From positions 124,001 through 188,000 of the forward strand of contig NZ_VIKU02000003.1 in NCBI RefSeq assembly GCF_009371985.2: a stretch of DNA of 64,000 nt, written 5' to 3'. Under the pieces are notes generated by a model. That model made no database searches. It was not told where the DNA came from and saw only the letters and a list, made by a program, of their open reading frames with translations. How positions within the stretch are numbered: position 1 is the stretch's first letter; each line of letters opens with the position of its first letter. This DNA is from Pelagihabitans pacificus (GTDB taxonomy: Bacteria > Bacteroidota > Bacteroidia > Flavobacteriales > Flavobacteriaceae). Below, in pieces: positions 55,810 to 64,000 of the stretch. The position numbers were made by a program, and so were the translations under genes.

Positions 55810-55840
55810 TTGATCATATGGCTAGGATTCCCTATTTTTG
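55810..55840 (+). promoter_or_regulatory. Promoter of the isomerase gene
   Basis: TTG at 55810-55812, exactly 20 nt, then TATTTTTG at 55833-55840, a full match to TAnnTTTG. It places transcription start near 55847, downstream of any ATG-less longer reading frame. Confidence 0.7.
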
Positions 55841-55863
55841 AAGGGCCCCCAAACCGGTATCCT

Positions 55864-56778
55864 GTGAATATATCCAGACCCTTGAAACGACGAACCTTTG
55901 TAAAACAAGCCGCGCTGGCACTTTCCGCCACCTTGTTAAATATACCCCAGTTTGCCATGATTCGAAGAAAAAAATATCCTATGGGCCTACAACTGTTTAC
56001 CGTTCGGGATGCCATGGCCAAAGATCCGGCAGCTACTTTGAGGCAAGTAAAGGACTTGGGCTACGATGATTTGGAAATTTACGGCTATGATGCCGAAAAG
56101 AATTCGTATTACGGCTACAAGGCTTCCGATTTTAAGGAGCTACTCAATGACCTGGGATTGACCGTTTCAAGTGGCCACTACGCTTTTTCCGACTATTTCG
56201 ATAAATCCTCCGATGAGCTCAAACGATATGTAGACCAATGTGTTGAGGGTGCCAGCACGCTTGGCACATCGTACATTACATGGCCGTGGTTGGCACCGGA
56301 ATACCGAAGCCTTGAAAGCTATAAGGTACTGGCGGAAAAACTGAATGTGATAGGGGAGCGTGTCCATAAAGCGGGGCTTGGTTTTGCCTATCACAACCAC
56401 GACTTTGAATTTGCAGAACATGAAGAAGGACAGATAGGGTATGACATTATTTTGAGGGAAACCGACCCATTACTCGTAAAACTGCAAATGGACCTTTATT
56501 GGGTAATGCATTCTTCAAAAAAGAGCCCGGCAGCATGGATCGCCGAGCAACCGGGGCGCTATGTCATGTGGCATATAAAGGATATGGACACGTTGACCCG
56601 GGATTACACGGAATTGGGGAACGGATCGATTGACTATGTGGATATCCTATCAAACATTAATATGGACGCCCTGGAATATTACTATCTGGAACAAGGTGGC
56701 AATTTCGCCCATAGTTCGATGCAAAGTATTTCGGATAGTGCCGCTTACTTCAAACAACATTTACGACGTTTCCTGTAA
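55864..56778 (+). CDS. Tat-exported sugar phosphate isomerase/epimerase-like protein
   Basis: TIM-barrel protein of the xylose-isomerase-like AP-endonuclease 2 superfamily, about 304 residues. A twin-arginine signal, KRRTFVKQAALALSA, predicts folded export to the periplasm. The barrel starts QLFTVRDAM and includes LEIYGYD, FAYHNHDFEF with metal ligands, LQMDLYW and MWHIKDMD, which together give the usual Glu/Asp/His metal set. The start is GTG 55864 or TTG 55882, giving MKRRTFVKQ; there is no ATG before the Tat motif. A longer frame beginning at 55810 would start within the promoter and is rejected. Confidence 0.88.
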   Translation: MNISRPLKRRTFVKQAALALSATLLNIPQFAMIRRKKYPMGLQLFTVRDAMAKDPAATLRQVKDLGYDDLEIYGYDAEKNSYYGYKASDFKELLNDLGLTVSSGHYAFSDYFDKSSDELKRYVDQCVEGASTLGTSYITWPWLAPEYRSLESYKVLAEKLNVIGERVHKAGLGFAYHNHDFEFAEHEEGQIGYDIILRETDPLLVKLQMDLYWVMHSSKKSPAAWIAEQPGRYVMWHIKDMDTLTRDYTELGNGSIDYVDILSNINMDALEYYYLEQGGNFAHSSMQSISDSAAYFKQHLRRFL

Positions 56779-57231
56779 TCGGATTCTGAGGGCTCTTTAC
56801 CGATGTCGGTATATGTGTCTTCTCGTTATCAAATCGGTATTGCACTAAAAAAATATTCTTTTGTGCTCATTTTTAAAGAGGGAATAAAATAGTTTTACGG
56901 CAGGTATGCGAGCAGGGAATGACTATAAAGAGCTGAATTCTTCATGGCAAGTCCGTTACAATTCCGGGTAAAAACGGTACCCTTGTGAGTAGATTTTTGT
57001 TAGTTAAGAACCATAGGTCGTTATCAGCATAACGGCCTTGGTTTTTTAAAGTTGTGACTACGGTTTCGGGGAATGGTCATCGTCGCTATTTCCGTGAATA
57101 CCAAATCCCGGTTTAAGAATACCTATGCAATTAATAAGATTTAAGCTTTTTCTGGCATATGGGTCAATAATCTTACAATACGCATTAAATGGCTGTTGAA
57201 TTAAAACGCATCTTTCCGTAAAATTTTAATT
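56779..57231. other. Long intergenic region with terminator
   Basis: A 453 bp gap without a recognised gene. A small perfect dyad, TACCGA-TG-TCGGTA at 56798-56811, follows the isomerase gene. A strong terminator lies at 57009-57047. A candidate non-coding transcript ending at that terminator is discussed in the findings. Confidence 0.5.
57009..57047 (+). terminator. Strong rho-independent terminator
   Basis: A stem of 15 pairs (arms AACCATAGGTCGTTAT and ATAACGGCCTTGGTT, one bulge, one wobble) around the loop CAGC, followed by TTTT. It lies 230 bp after the isomerase stop, which is far for that gene's own terminator. Confidence 0.75.
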
Positions 57232-57864
57232 ATGGAAAAAGTACTTGTTGCAGGCGCTACAGGAAAAACCGGCAGGAAGGTGGTTCAACTCCTAAAAACC
57301 TCCCAATATTTTAGACCTGTTGCCATGGTTAGGAAAGAATCCCAGAAAGCACAGTTTGAAAAAGAACAGATTGATACGGTTTTAGGGGATCTTAAGGAAG
57401 ATGTTGCCCATACAGTCCAAGATATCGATAAAGTGGTCTTCGCCGCCGGCTCAGGAGGAAAAGAGGTCGTGGCGGTTGACCAAGAAGGGGCCAAAAAGCT
57501 CATCGATGCCTCAAAAAAAGAAGGAATCAAGAAATTTGTGATGCTAAGTTCTATGGGAGCGGGAGCGCCGCAAAAAGCAACGGAATTACAGGAATATCTG
57601 GAAGCTAAACACAAGGCTGATGAACACTTAAGGGAAAGCGAATTACGTTATGCCATCGTACGCCCAGGACCCCTGACCAACGAAAAAAGTACAGGAAAAA
57701 TTAAGTTGGGCCAACGGTTGGGCCAAGACGGCTCCATTTCCCGTGAAGATGTGGCCCAAACATTGGTCAGAGCGTTACACGATGACACCGCTAATGATAA
57801 GACCTTCGAGATTTTGGAAGGGGATACCTTGATAGGAAAGGCTATGGACAAGATTTCCAGCTAA
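57232..57864 (+). CDS. NAD(P)-binding atypical SDR protein
   Basis: A 210-residue protein with an N-terminal Rossmann motif, VAGATGKTGRKVVQLL. It belongs to the NmrA/YwnB-like atypical SDR group and has VMLSSMGAGAP where the active Ser region lies. A classical YxxxK is not obvious: YLEAKHKAD supplies a Tyr and Lys at the wrong spacing for the usual enzyme. It ends with FEILEGDTLIGKAM. It is a probable NAD(P)H-dependent quinone or sugar-related enzyme or sensor. It lies 46 bp before a flavin reductase, so the two likely act in one redox operon. Confidence 0.9.
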   Translation: MEKVLVAGATGKTGRKVVQLLKTSQYFRPVAMVRKESQKAQFEKEQIDTVLGDLKEDVAHTVQDIDKVVFAAGSGGKEVVAVDQEGAKKLIDASKKEGIKKFVMLSSMGAGAPQKATELQEYLEAKHKADEHLRESELRYAIVRPGPLTNEKSTGKIKLGQRLGQDGSISREDVAQTLVRALHDDTANDKTFEILEGDTLIGKAMDKISS

Positions 57865-57910
57865 TATCATCGGAACTTCCAATACACATTTAATTCATAA
57901 GGAAAGTAAT

Positions 57911-58582
57911 ATGGAACATCAGGTACTTCTTAAAAAAATCGAATTCGTAACACATAATGTGCTACATCTGGTCACGGAGAAACCGGAGGGATATACGTTT
58001 GTTCCGGGGCAAGCTACTGAATTGGCCATCGACAAGGAGGGGCTGAGAGAGGAAAAAAGACCCTTTACCTTCACCAGTTTGCCCGAGGATGGGGAATTGG
58101 AATTCACTATTAAAGTTTATCTCTCCCACGACGGGGTCACCAAACAGTTATTAAATCTCAAAGTAGGGGATAGGTTGATAATTGGCGATTCCTGGGGTGC
58201 CATAGAATATAAGGGAGAGGGGAGTTTTATCGCAGGTGGTGCCGGTATCACACCTTTCATTGCCATTCTGAAAGACTTACATCGAAAGCAGCGGTTGGAT
58301 GGACATCAACTCTTTTTTGGAAATCAAACCGAAAAGGATATTATCTATAAAGGACTTCTGGAAACCTGGTTGGGCGATAATTTTTACAACATCCTTTCCG
58401 ATGAGGATAAGGAAGGCTATCCGCATGGACATATCGATAAGAATGTTTTAACACAACACGATTTGGATGTTACCAAGCATGTCTATTTATGCGGTCCACC
58501 ACCAATGATGGATGCACTGCAGGCAGATTTGTATGCGATGGGCCTATCCAAAAAGCTTTTGGTCGCAGAGGGGCTGGATTAA
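57911..58582 (+). CDS. FAD/NAD(P)-binding ferredoxin-reductase-like protein
   Basis: A 223-residue flavoprotein reductase with the FNR fold. It has RPFTFTSLP (FAD-binding RxYS/T position), GDRLIIGDSWGAIEYKG, the nucleotide motif GGAGITPFIAIL and a C-terminal YLCGPPPMMDALQADL. It lacks the 2Fe-2S domain of many oxygenase reductases, so it must pass electrons to a separate partner. The neighbouring SDR-like gene does not supply one, so the partner is unknown. Confidence 0.93.
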   Translation: MEHQVLLKKIEFVTHNVLHLVTEKPEGYTFVPGQATELAIDKEGLREEKRPFTFTSLPEDGELEFTIKVYLSHDGVTKQLLNLKVGDRLIIGDSWGAIEYKGEGSFIAGGAGITPFIAILKDLHRKQRLDGHQLFFGNQTEKDIIYKGLLETWLGDNFYNILSDEDKEGYPHGHIDKNVLTQHDLDVTKHVYLCGPPPMMDALQADLYAMGLSKKLLVAEGLD

Positions 58583-58873
58583 GATACACGATTAGAATGT
58601 TCAAATAAAGATAATCTCATGCGCTACTGTCTATACCGATGCAAACAGGCTTGAGCCCATTGGAAGTAACGATTCATTAAAAGTCCCAATGAACTAGTAC
58701 GAACAACACTATTGGTCGGTAGCCAAAACAAAAAAATTGTCTGGATGTTTGGTGATTTAATCTAAACCGGTCTTTGCAAGAAAATAGACGCTTAGGGATT
58801 CAATATTTTTCATGGCTCTTCGAACGTCGATATGTATTGTTTGTCGATATCTACCCAACGGCATCTAGCACAA

Positions 58874-59644
58874 CTATAAAGTAAAGGTGAGTCCTACCCT
58901 GAGATTGGAAGATCGGTCATTTTCGGAATTCGGCAAAAAGCTACTGAAGAAATAATTATAGAGCGCTGAAAGACTCACTACTTGGGTTATAGGTACTTCT
59001 GCCTTTAGTTCACATAACACCCGATGATTGGAAATGGTGCGATACAGTGGTTGAAAGTAAACCGTTCCCGTAAAATCGATTCTTGGCTTCTCCAATGCTT
59101 GATTAACAGATAGATAACTGCTATTTCTGTGGTTATAAAATTCCTGTCCGGTAGCAGCTATTCTCTCCGTTTCATACATATAGGCATTTCCAAAATAAAC
59201 CTTGGTTTTTTCCTCGGAGACCAATTTCAAACGCACTCCTGCTCCTATCAGGTTTCGAGAGGTAATAATCAAACGCTCGTTGTTCTGATTCTGCAGAAAA
59301 GCTTCCAGACGCCATAAGTCGCTGAGCTTTTGATTATACCTAAAATGGAAAAACCAGGAATTTTGAAAATCCTCGTCCCTGGTTCGGATCAGGTTATAAT
59401 TTCCTATGAAGAAATAGATTTTTTTTAAATCCTTGGATTTAAGTTGTGTGGTTAGGTTAGAGCCGATTTGCAGGATATAGTTACCGTTGTTATCGGTATA
59501 GTTGAAGAGAAGGTCGCTCTTCAGCGTCAAACGGACCGAATCGCGCTGCATCCGTTTGGATTCGATATTGACCAACTGTGCGCGAAGGTGGGACAAACCA
59601 CCCACCAGGAGGCACAACCAAAACATGACCCTAAGAATCTTCAT
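58874..59644 (-). CDS. DUF481-type outer-membrane beta-barrel protein
   Basis: A 256-residue exported protein with signal peptide VMFWLCLLVGGLSHLRAQ. Alternating strands (YILQIGSNLTTQL, FFHFRYNQKLSDLWRLEAFLQNQNNE, TKVYFGNAYMYET) and a terminal aromatic LRVGLTFTL fit an outer-membrane barrel of the DUF481 group. The role is unknown. A minus-strand -7 element at 59667-59674 precedes it. Confidence 0.75.
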   Translation of the reverse strand: MKILRVMFWLCLLVGGLSHLRAQLVNIESKRMQRDSVRLTLKSDLLFNYTDNNGNYILQIGSNLTTQLKSKDLKKIYFFIGNYNLIRTRDEDFQNSWFFHFRYNQKLSDLWRLEAFLQNQNNERLIITSRNLIGAGVRLKLVSEEKTKVYFGNAYMYETERIAATGQEFYNHRNSSYLSVNQALEKPRIDFTGTVYFQPLYRTISNHRVLCELKAEVPITQVVSLSALYNYFFSSFLPNSENDRSSNLRVGLTFTL

Positions 59645-59666
59645 AACCTGCTCGGTTTAAAAGCAC

Positions 59667-59674
59667 CAAAAATA
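59667..59674 (-). promoter_or_regulatory. -7 promoter element for the DUF481-type gene
   Basis: On the minus strand TATTTTTG, a full TAnnTTTG match, 22 bp before the ATG. No clear -33 TTG is present at the expected spacing. Confidence 0.45.
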
Positions 59675-59891
59675 TCCAAAATATGCGATGGATGGAATAG
59701 CGGGTAATAATTGGGAGATTTGTCTCGGTATTGTCGCAAGTCTTTCACTTTGGTTGTCTTCCATAAATAAGCACACTATCAATTGAAAAGTTGCAGGACA
59801 ATCATTTCAAGTATTGTTGTAACTTTTCGATCTTGTTTCAGTCCAATAAGCACAGCTATCAAATTACACACCCACGACAAATATCCCTAGC

Positions 59892-61538
59892 ATGAAAAAT
59901 ACTCTTTTGTTCATGGTCTTTTTCTACCTTTTCACTATTGGCGCCCAAGAAAAAATTACTCCTTTGGAATGGCAAAAAGATTTGCGTTTCCTTCAGCAAA
60001 CGGTGCATGATGATTATCCCTTTTTGTTTAAAAAGACCCGTGCTACCGAATTTGATGCCGCTATCGATAAATTTTACGCGGCCCTTCCCCAAATGCAAGA
60101 TCATGAAATAGTGGTAGGCTTTGCAAAGATTATTGCCTTATTCAAATATGGCCACACGAGAATGAGCTTTAGCGAGACGGGTATACCTTACCACCGATTA
60201 CCGTTAGAAGTATACCTATTTCCCGACGGGCTTTACATTACGGGGGCGCACAACGACTACGCCTCACTGGTCGGTTCAAAGATTACGGCAATCGAGGGGA
60301 AATCGACCGAAGAAGTTTTGGAAGCGATTTATCCCGTGGCCCCTGTGGAAAATGAGCAGTTTTTTAAAGCCTATGGTTTGGGATATGTACTCATACCGGA
60401 GGTGCTTCACGCCCAAGGGGTGACTACGAGCTTAAAGCAAGGCATCGATTTAAGTCTGGAAAAAGGTGGGGAAGCCATGAATACGATGGTAACAGCTTCG
60501 AAAGGCGGGGAAGAATTGCCGCTTCAATACGGAGAGGTAAAACCGGGGTCGGACTGGGTAAGTGTTCGGGACGTATCCAATAGCCCATTGTATCTAAAAG
60601 ATTTGGACAAAATCTACTATTTTGAATATCTCCCGGACCAGAAAGCCGTATACGTTCGGCACAGCCAAATCCAAGACGAACCTAGTGAGAGGATTCCGGC
60701 CTTTTACGAACGTTTGTTCGAGTTCATTGAAAACAAGGAGGTAGAGAAGCTGATATTGGATGTACGGTTGAATGGCGGTGGCAACAATTACAAGAACAAA
60801 CCCATCGTTACTGGCATCATCGAACACCCAGAAATCAATCGGCCCGGGAAGCTTTTCGTCATCATAGGTCGGCGTACGTTTTCGGCCTGCCAGAATTTGG
60901 TGAACGAGTTGGATAACTATACCGAAGCGATATTCGTAGGGGAGCCGACTGGCGAGAATATCAATTTTTACGGGGACAATCGACGGGTAGTGTTGCCCAA
61001 CTCAAAACTCCCGGTATATCTCTCTTTTGCCTGGTGGCAGGACAAGCCACAGTGGGAAAATGCCGATTACACGTCACCACATCTTCCTGTGGTACCTACT
61101 TTTGCCGAATATAGCGGCAACAAGGACCCGGCCCTCGACGCAATTCTCAATCTCAAGGGCGAAGTGTTCATAAGAGACCCGATGGGATATCTGACCCAAC
61201 TCTTTATGGAAGAAAAATTTGATCTGTTGGCCACCGAAGCCCAACGCATGGTAAACGATCCCATGTATCGGTTTTTTAATTTTGAAACAGAATTTGGCAA
61301 AGTTGGTTATCGATTATTGGGTAATGATAACGAAGCCGCCCTGTATGTGTTCCAATTGACGGCCCAACTATTTCCTGAATCCGCCAATGCCTGGTTGGGT
61401 CTGGGGCAGGCATATCAAGAAATTGGAAACATCGACAAAGCCAAGGAGAGTTTTCAAAAAACCGTGGAGCTAGATCCCGAAGGGCCACTTGCTAGCAGTG
61501 CCATAGCCCTGCTCCAACGATTGACCGAGGAGGATTAG
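59892..61538 (+). CDS. Secreted S41-like peptidase with C-terminal TPR
   Basis: A 548-residue exported protein with signal peptide LFMVFFYLFTIGAQ. After an N-terminal helical domain (about 25-95), a peptidase S41 core follows. EKLILDVRLNGGGN precedes the nucleophile strand and the catalytic Ser lies in GRRTFSACQNLVNEL (about 335). GEPTGENINFYG follows. The last about 40 residues form a TPR (NAWLGLGQAYQEIGNIDKA). It is likely periplasmic and cleaves peptides. It resembles the upstream amidohydrolase in having a C-terminal TPR. Confidence 0.88.
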   Translation: MKNTLLFMVFFYLFTIGAQEKITPLEWQKDLRFLQQTVHDDYPFLFKKTRATEFDAAIDKFYAALPQMQDHEIVVGFAKIIALFKYGHTRMSFSETGIPYHRLPLEVYLFPDGLYITGAHNDYASLVGSKITAIEGKSTEEVLEAIYPVAPVENEQFFKAYGLGYVLIPEVLHAQGVTTSLKQGIDLSLEKGGEAMNTMVTASKGGEELPLQYGEVKPGSDWVSVRDVSNSPLYLKDLDKIYYFEYLPDQKAVYVRHSQIQDEPSERIPAFYERLFEFIENKEVEKLILDVRLNGGGNNYKNKPIVTGIIEHPEINRPGKLFVIIGRRTFSACQNLVNELDNYTEAIFVGEPTGENINFYGDNRRVVLPNSKLPVYLSFAWWQDKPQWENADYTSPHLPVVPTFAEYSGNKDPALDAILNLKGEVFIRDPMGYLTQLFMEEKFDLLATEAQRMVNDPMYRFFNFETEFGKVGYRLLGNDNEAALYVFQLTAQLFPESANAWLGLGQAYQEIGNIDKAKESFQKTVELDPEGPLASSAIALLQRLTEED

Positions 61539-61818
61539 AAATACGATTGTAAACAAAGAAATATACCGACCGTTAAGACCTCCTGTAATTCCACTGGTTA
61601 TTGCGAAGTGGCAAACTGCCGATTACCGCAATCCGCTCAACGGGCTCAGCTAATTTTTTTCTTAAAACAATACATCTAGCATAAAAACGGGATATCTTTA
61701 GATTTTAAAGTATACCCTATAAAAGTCGTTTTGGGTATGTATACAGTATCCCTAAATGCTAGGAAGCTTTGATACAGGAAATCAAATAATGAAAATTTTA
61801 TTGATTTAATCGCCAGCG

Positions 61819-63390
61819 ATGAGTAAGGAAAAAACTACAGGCCCTTATCAAAATACCTTCTTTTTACTCTTTGTAACGGCCACCTTTGTTTCTAATGTAG
61901 GTACTTGGTTGTTTTCTGTTGGTTCTGGGTGGTTGATGACCGAGTTGGATTCGTCGGCCTTTATGGTTTCCCTGGTGCAGACCGCTACCTTGATACCCTT
62001 ATTTGTACTGGCAATCCCTGCCGGTGCCATCGGTGATATTTACGACCAGAAAAAAATCATCGTCATTACCCAGTCATTATTGATATTGAACACGCTGGTA
62101 TTTGCCTATATCGTTTATTTGGGAAAGGCATCGGTAACCCTCTTATTGGTTTTCACACTGTTGAACGGGGTAGGAGCCGCATTTTCTCGCCCGATCATGG
62201 CTGCTTTGGTTCCTAGGCTAGTGCAGCGGTCCCATTTGCGAACTGCCGTAAATCTTACCGGGATTGCCTATAATTTAAGTAGGGCACTGGGACCTATTTT
62301 AGGCGGTACACTCATTACCTTATACGCCTTAGACATGCCTTTCTGGATCGATGGCCTTTCGTTTGGGGCCGTAGTATTGGTCATTTTGTTCTGGAAGAAC
62401 GATACAAATGACAACGATTTGCCAAAACAAAAACTAACGTGGGCAATGGGGGATTCCATTCGATTTTTAAGATATACCCCGGCATTGTACCACAGCATCC
62501 TTAGGGCTGTATTGTTTTTCTTTCCAGCCGCCGCCCTGTGGGCCTTAATGCCCCTAATTGCCAGGGAACAGTTTGCAGGAGGTCCCGACCTGTACGGGTA
62601 TTTGTTAGGAGCGTCGGGATTCGGTGCCGTTAGCAGTGTGCTATTTTCCAAGGTAGCCTCAAAAACTATCGGAACCAATCGACTCACGGTTTTGGTCTCT
62701 TGTATGTTGGGAATATGTCTGTTGTTATTGGGTTTTGTTGCTTCCAAATACGTGGCTTTGGGGATTTGCCTTGTCGCGGGAATTTGTTGGCAATTGGCCT
62801 TTACCAATTTAATGACCTCTACCCAATATGCACTGCCCAAATGGTATGGTGCCCGGGGAATGGCGTATTTTCTAATGGCGATGTCGGGCAGTTTGGGAAT
62901 AGGAAGTGCCCTTTGGGGCGTTTTTTCGGATGAGACCAGCCTTACATATGGATTATATGCCGCTGGTATCTTAAGTATCGTAATTGCCTTCATCGGTACT
63001 CGATTCCCGTTGGACCAGGCCAAATCGGGGAACTTTACTGCGGCCACCGATATTCCCGAGCTATCGATTCCCACTGAAGGGGAAAATGAGGGATGGGTGT
63101 TGATTCATATCGAATACGCGTTGGGAAAGGTAGATAGGCAAGAAGCCATCAATAAAATTCGAACCCTAAGAAATAAACGCTATCGAAGCGGTGCCATCGA
63201 CTGGAAGTTGTTCTCGCCCGCCGACCGATCCGATACGTTGATTGAATCCTTTTATGAAGTATCGTTGGAACAATACGAGCGGCACAGGGAACAAATAACA
63301 CAGTACGATCGTGAGCAAATCGAGGAACTCATCGCCTGGTTCAAAGACCATCAGGGTAGCGTTGATCGAAAACATTACCTCGAAGTATAA
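61819..63390 (+). CDS. MFS exporter with C-terminal soluble domain
   Basis: A 523-residue major facilitator of the MFS_3 group (EntS-like). About twelve helices fill residues 10-400. The start SNVGTWLFSVGSGWLMTEL and the loop GAIGDIYDQKKI are typical. The last about 110 residues form a cytoplasmic alpha/beta domain (GWVLIHIEYALGKVDRQEAINKI through EQIEELIAWF) resembling an antibiotic-biosynthesis-monooxygenase-type fold that accompanies many of these exporters. The exported compound is unknown. A short GGGTAT/ATACCC repeat at 61712-61738 precedes it. Confidence 0.9.
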   Translation: MSKEKTTGPYQNTFFLLFVTATFVSNVGTWLFSVGSGWLMTELDSSAFMVSLVQTATLIPLFVLAIPAGAIGDIYDQKKIIVITQSLLILNTLVFAYIVYLGKASVTLLLVFTLLNGVGAAFSRPIMAALVPRLVQRSHLRTAVNLTGIAYNLSRALGPILGGTLITLYALDMPFWIDGLSFGAVVLVILFWKNDTNDNDLPKQKLTWAMGDSIRFLRYTPALYHSILRAVLFFFPAAALWALMPLIAREQFAGGPDLYGYLLGASGFGAVSSVLFSKVASKTIGTNRLTVLVSCMLGICLLLLGFVASKYVALGICLVAGICWQLAFTNLMTSTQYALPKWYGARGMAYFLMAMSGSLGIGSALWGVFSDETSLTYGLYAAGILSIVIAFIGTRFPLDQAKSGNFTAATDIPELSIPTEGENEGWVLIHIEYALGKVDRQEAINKIRTLRNKRYRSGAIDWKLFSPADRSDTLIESFYEVSLEQYERHREQITQYDREQIEELIAWFKDHQGSVDRKHYLEV

Positions 63391-63445
63391 GTAATTAGTA
63401 CTAGGTCTGCAGCACCTGTGAACAACAAAACCAAAGAGACAAAAT

Positions 63446-64000
63446 ATGATGACATCCACATGGTTGCCTCGGCTTAAAGTAAACCTAAAACGATACAGTT
63501 TTATTAAAAAATTACTCCAATTTCTCCCAATCGTCGTGATAGCGATGTCACTTTACCAGTGTCAAGGACAAACAGAAACCCCCAATAAGACCAAGGAGGG
63601 GCCCTACACCTACAAAAATGGGGACCCAAACGGAATCGGTAAATGGTACATGGGGCGTGAGATTGCCCATGTTATGGGTTTTCAAGGAATGGGATGGCTC
63701 GACCGACCCGAACGGGAAGCGGAGGAAAACACCGCTACGCTCTTGGAAAATATGGCAATATCACCAACAGATACGATAGCCGATATTGGAGCGGGCTCGG
63801 GCTACCATGTGTTGAAAATGTCAAAAATGGCATCCAAAGGGTTGGTCTATGCGGTGGACATCCAGGAAGAAATGTTGGCGGCCCTTCAACAAAAGAAAGA
63901 GGAGCGCCGGCAAAAGAACATCCACCTTGTCAAAGGGAGCGAAAAAGACGTGAACCTTCCGTCGAACTCGGTCGACAAGGTTTTGATGGTCGATGTATAC
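63446..64000 (+). CDS. Lipoprotein class I methyltransferase (3' truncated by window edge)
   Basis: The frame from ATG 63446 (MMTSTWLPRL) is open to the end, with 185 residues visible. A lipoprotein-like signal (FLPIVVIAMSLYQCQG) predicts export. The methyltransferase core follows with motif I IADIGAGSGYHVLKM (about 112-126) and VYAVDIQEEML for beta 2. SNSVDKVLMVDVY is cut at the edge. The architecture parallels the exported methyltransferase at 1711. The C-terminus and its catalytic loop are not in the window. Confidence 0.85.
   Translation, partial: MMTSTWLPRLKVNLKRYSFIKKLLQFLPIVVIAMSLYQCQGQTETPNKTKEGPYTYKNGDPNGIGKWYMGREIAHVMGFQGMGWLDRPEREAEENTATLLENMAISPTDTIADIGAGSGYHVLKMSKMASKGLVYAVDIQEEMLAALQQKKEERRQKNIHLVKGSEKDVNLPSNSVDKVLMVDVY

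Noticed and set aside
55810-55863. An N-terminal extension of the isomerase from TTG 55810
   Set aside because: The TTG and the following TATTTTTG form a well-spaced promoter, so the region is upstream of transcription start.
61600-61665. A T-rich stretch after the S41-like gene as a terminator
   Set aside because: The T-run at about 61654 is not preceded by a stem directly adjoining it; only loose ATTGCG/CGCAAT pairing is present.
62268-63074. A long minus-strand open frame inside the MFS gene
   Set aside because: Antisense to a well-supported transporter, with no recognisable domain.

Overview
The window reads as chromosomal DNA from a marine-type member of the Bacteroidota, most likely a Flavobacteriaceae. 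Several features point that way. Many genes have A-rich upstream sequence and no Shine-Dalgarno site. Several promoters fit the Bacteroidota pattern (TTG, about 20 nt, then TAnnTTTG). Many signal peptides end in AQ, and the lineage-typical families are present (DUF6624, DUF1080, DUF3667, two-module FtsX permeases of about 800 residues). I saw no rRNA, tRNA, CRISPR array, insertion sequence or integrase. Both ends cut genes: an EamA transporter on the left and an exported methyltransferase on the right.

Layout. 1-6.2 kb: EamA exporter, a small secreted thioredoxin-fold-like protein, an exported methyltransferase, a small HMA-like protein divergent from a WYL regulator with two matching palindromes between them, a cold-shock-domain protein, and an overlapping DUF6624/DUF1080 pair. 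6.5-8.2 kb: a patatin-like protein. 8.2-34.9 kb: the main feature. A sigma-54-type response regulator and its histidine kinase lie divergent from a 23.6 kb same-strand run. That run holds a TolC-like outer-membrane protein, an HlyD-like adaptor, a MacB/LolD-type ATPase, eight consecutive full-length FtsX/MacB-type permeases and a second, divergent ATPase. Four of the eight permeases carry an identical 15-base leader at an identical distance from the ATG. 35.3-38.5 kb: two unrecognised proteins, then a second patatin-like protein with a membrane hairpin. 38.6-45.3 kb: small secreted proteins, an SDR enzyme, a Pycsar-effector-like membrane protein, a TPR-class III adenylate cyclase, an exported PIMT-like protein and a DUF3667 protein. 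45.5-51.1 kb: an archaeal-type S-adenosylmethionine synthetase, a CheR-like methyltransferase, an APC permease and a cation-chloride-cotransporter-type protein. 51.3-64 kb: a lipoprotein, an amidohydrolase with an apparent in-frame nonsense codon, an LpxL-like acyltransferase divergent from a Tat-exported sugar isomerase-like protein, an NAD(P)-binding protein with a flavin reductase, a DUF481-type protein, an S41-like peptidase with TPR, an MFS exporter and a lipoprotein methyltransferase.

How the genes work together. The kinase and regulator probably control the efflux run through sigma-54, because a strong -24-like element lies just upstream of the TolC gene. TolC, HlyD and ATPase 1 would form an envelope-spanning MacAB-like machine. 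The eight permeases are either alternative membrane partners sharing one or two ATPases or a family being expanded by duplication. The substrate is unknown. The best candidates for undescribed biology are this array, its repeated leader and its non-canonical second ATPase.
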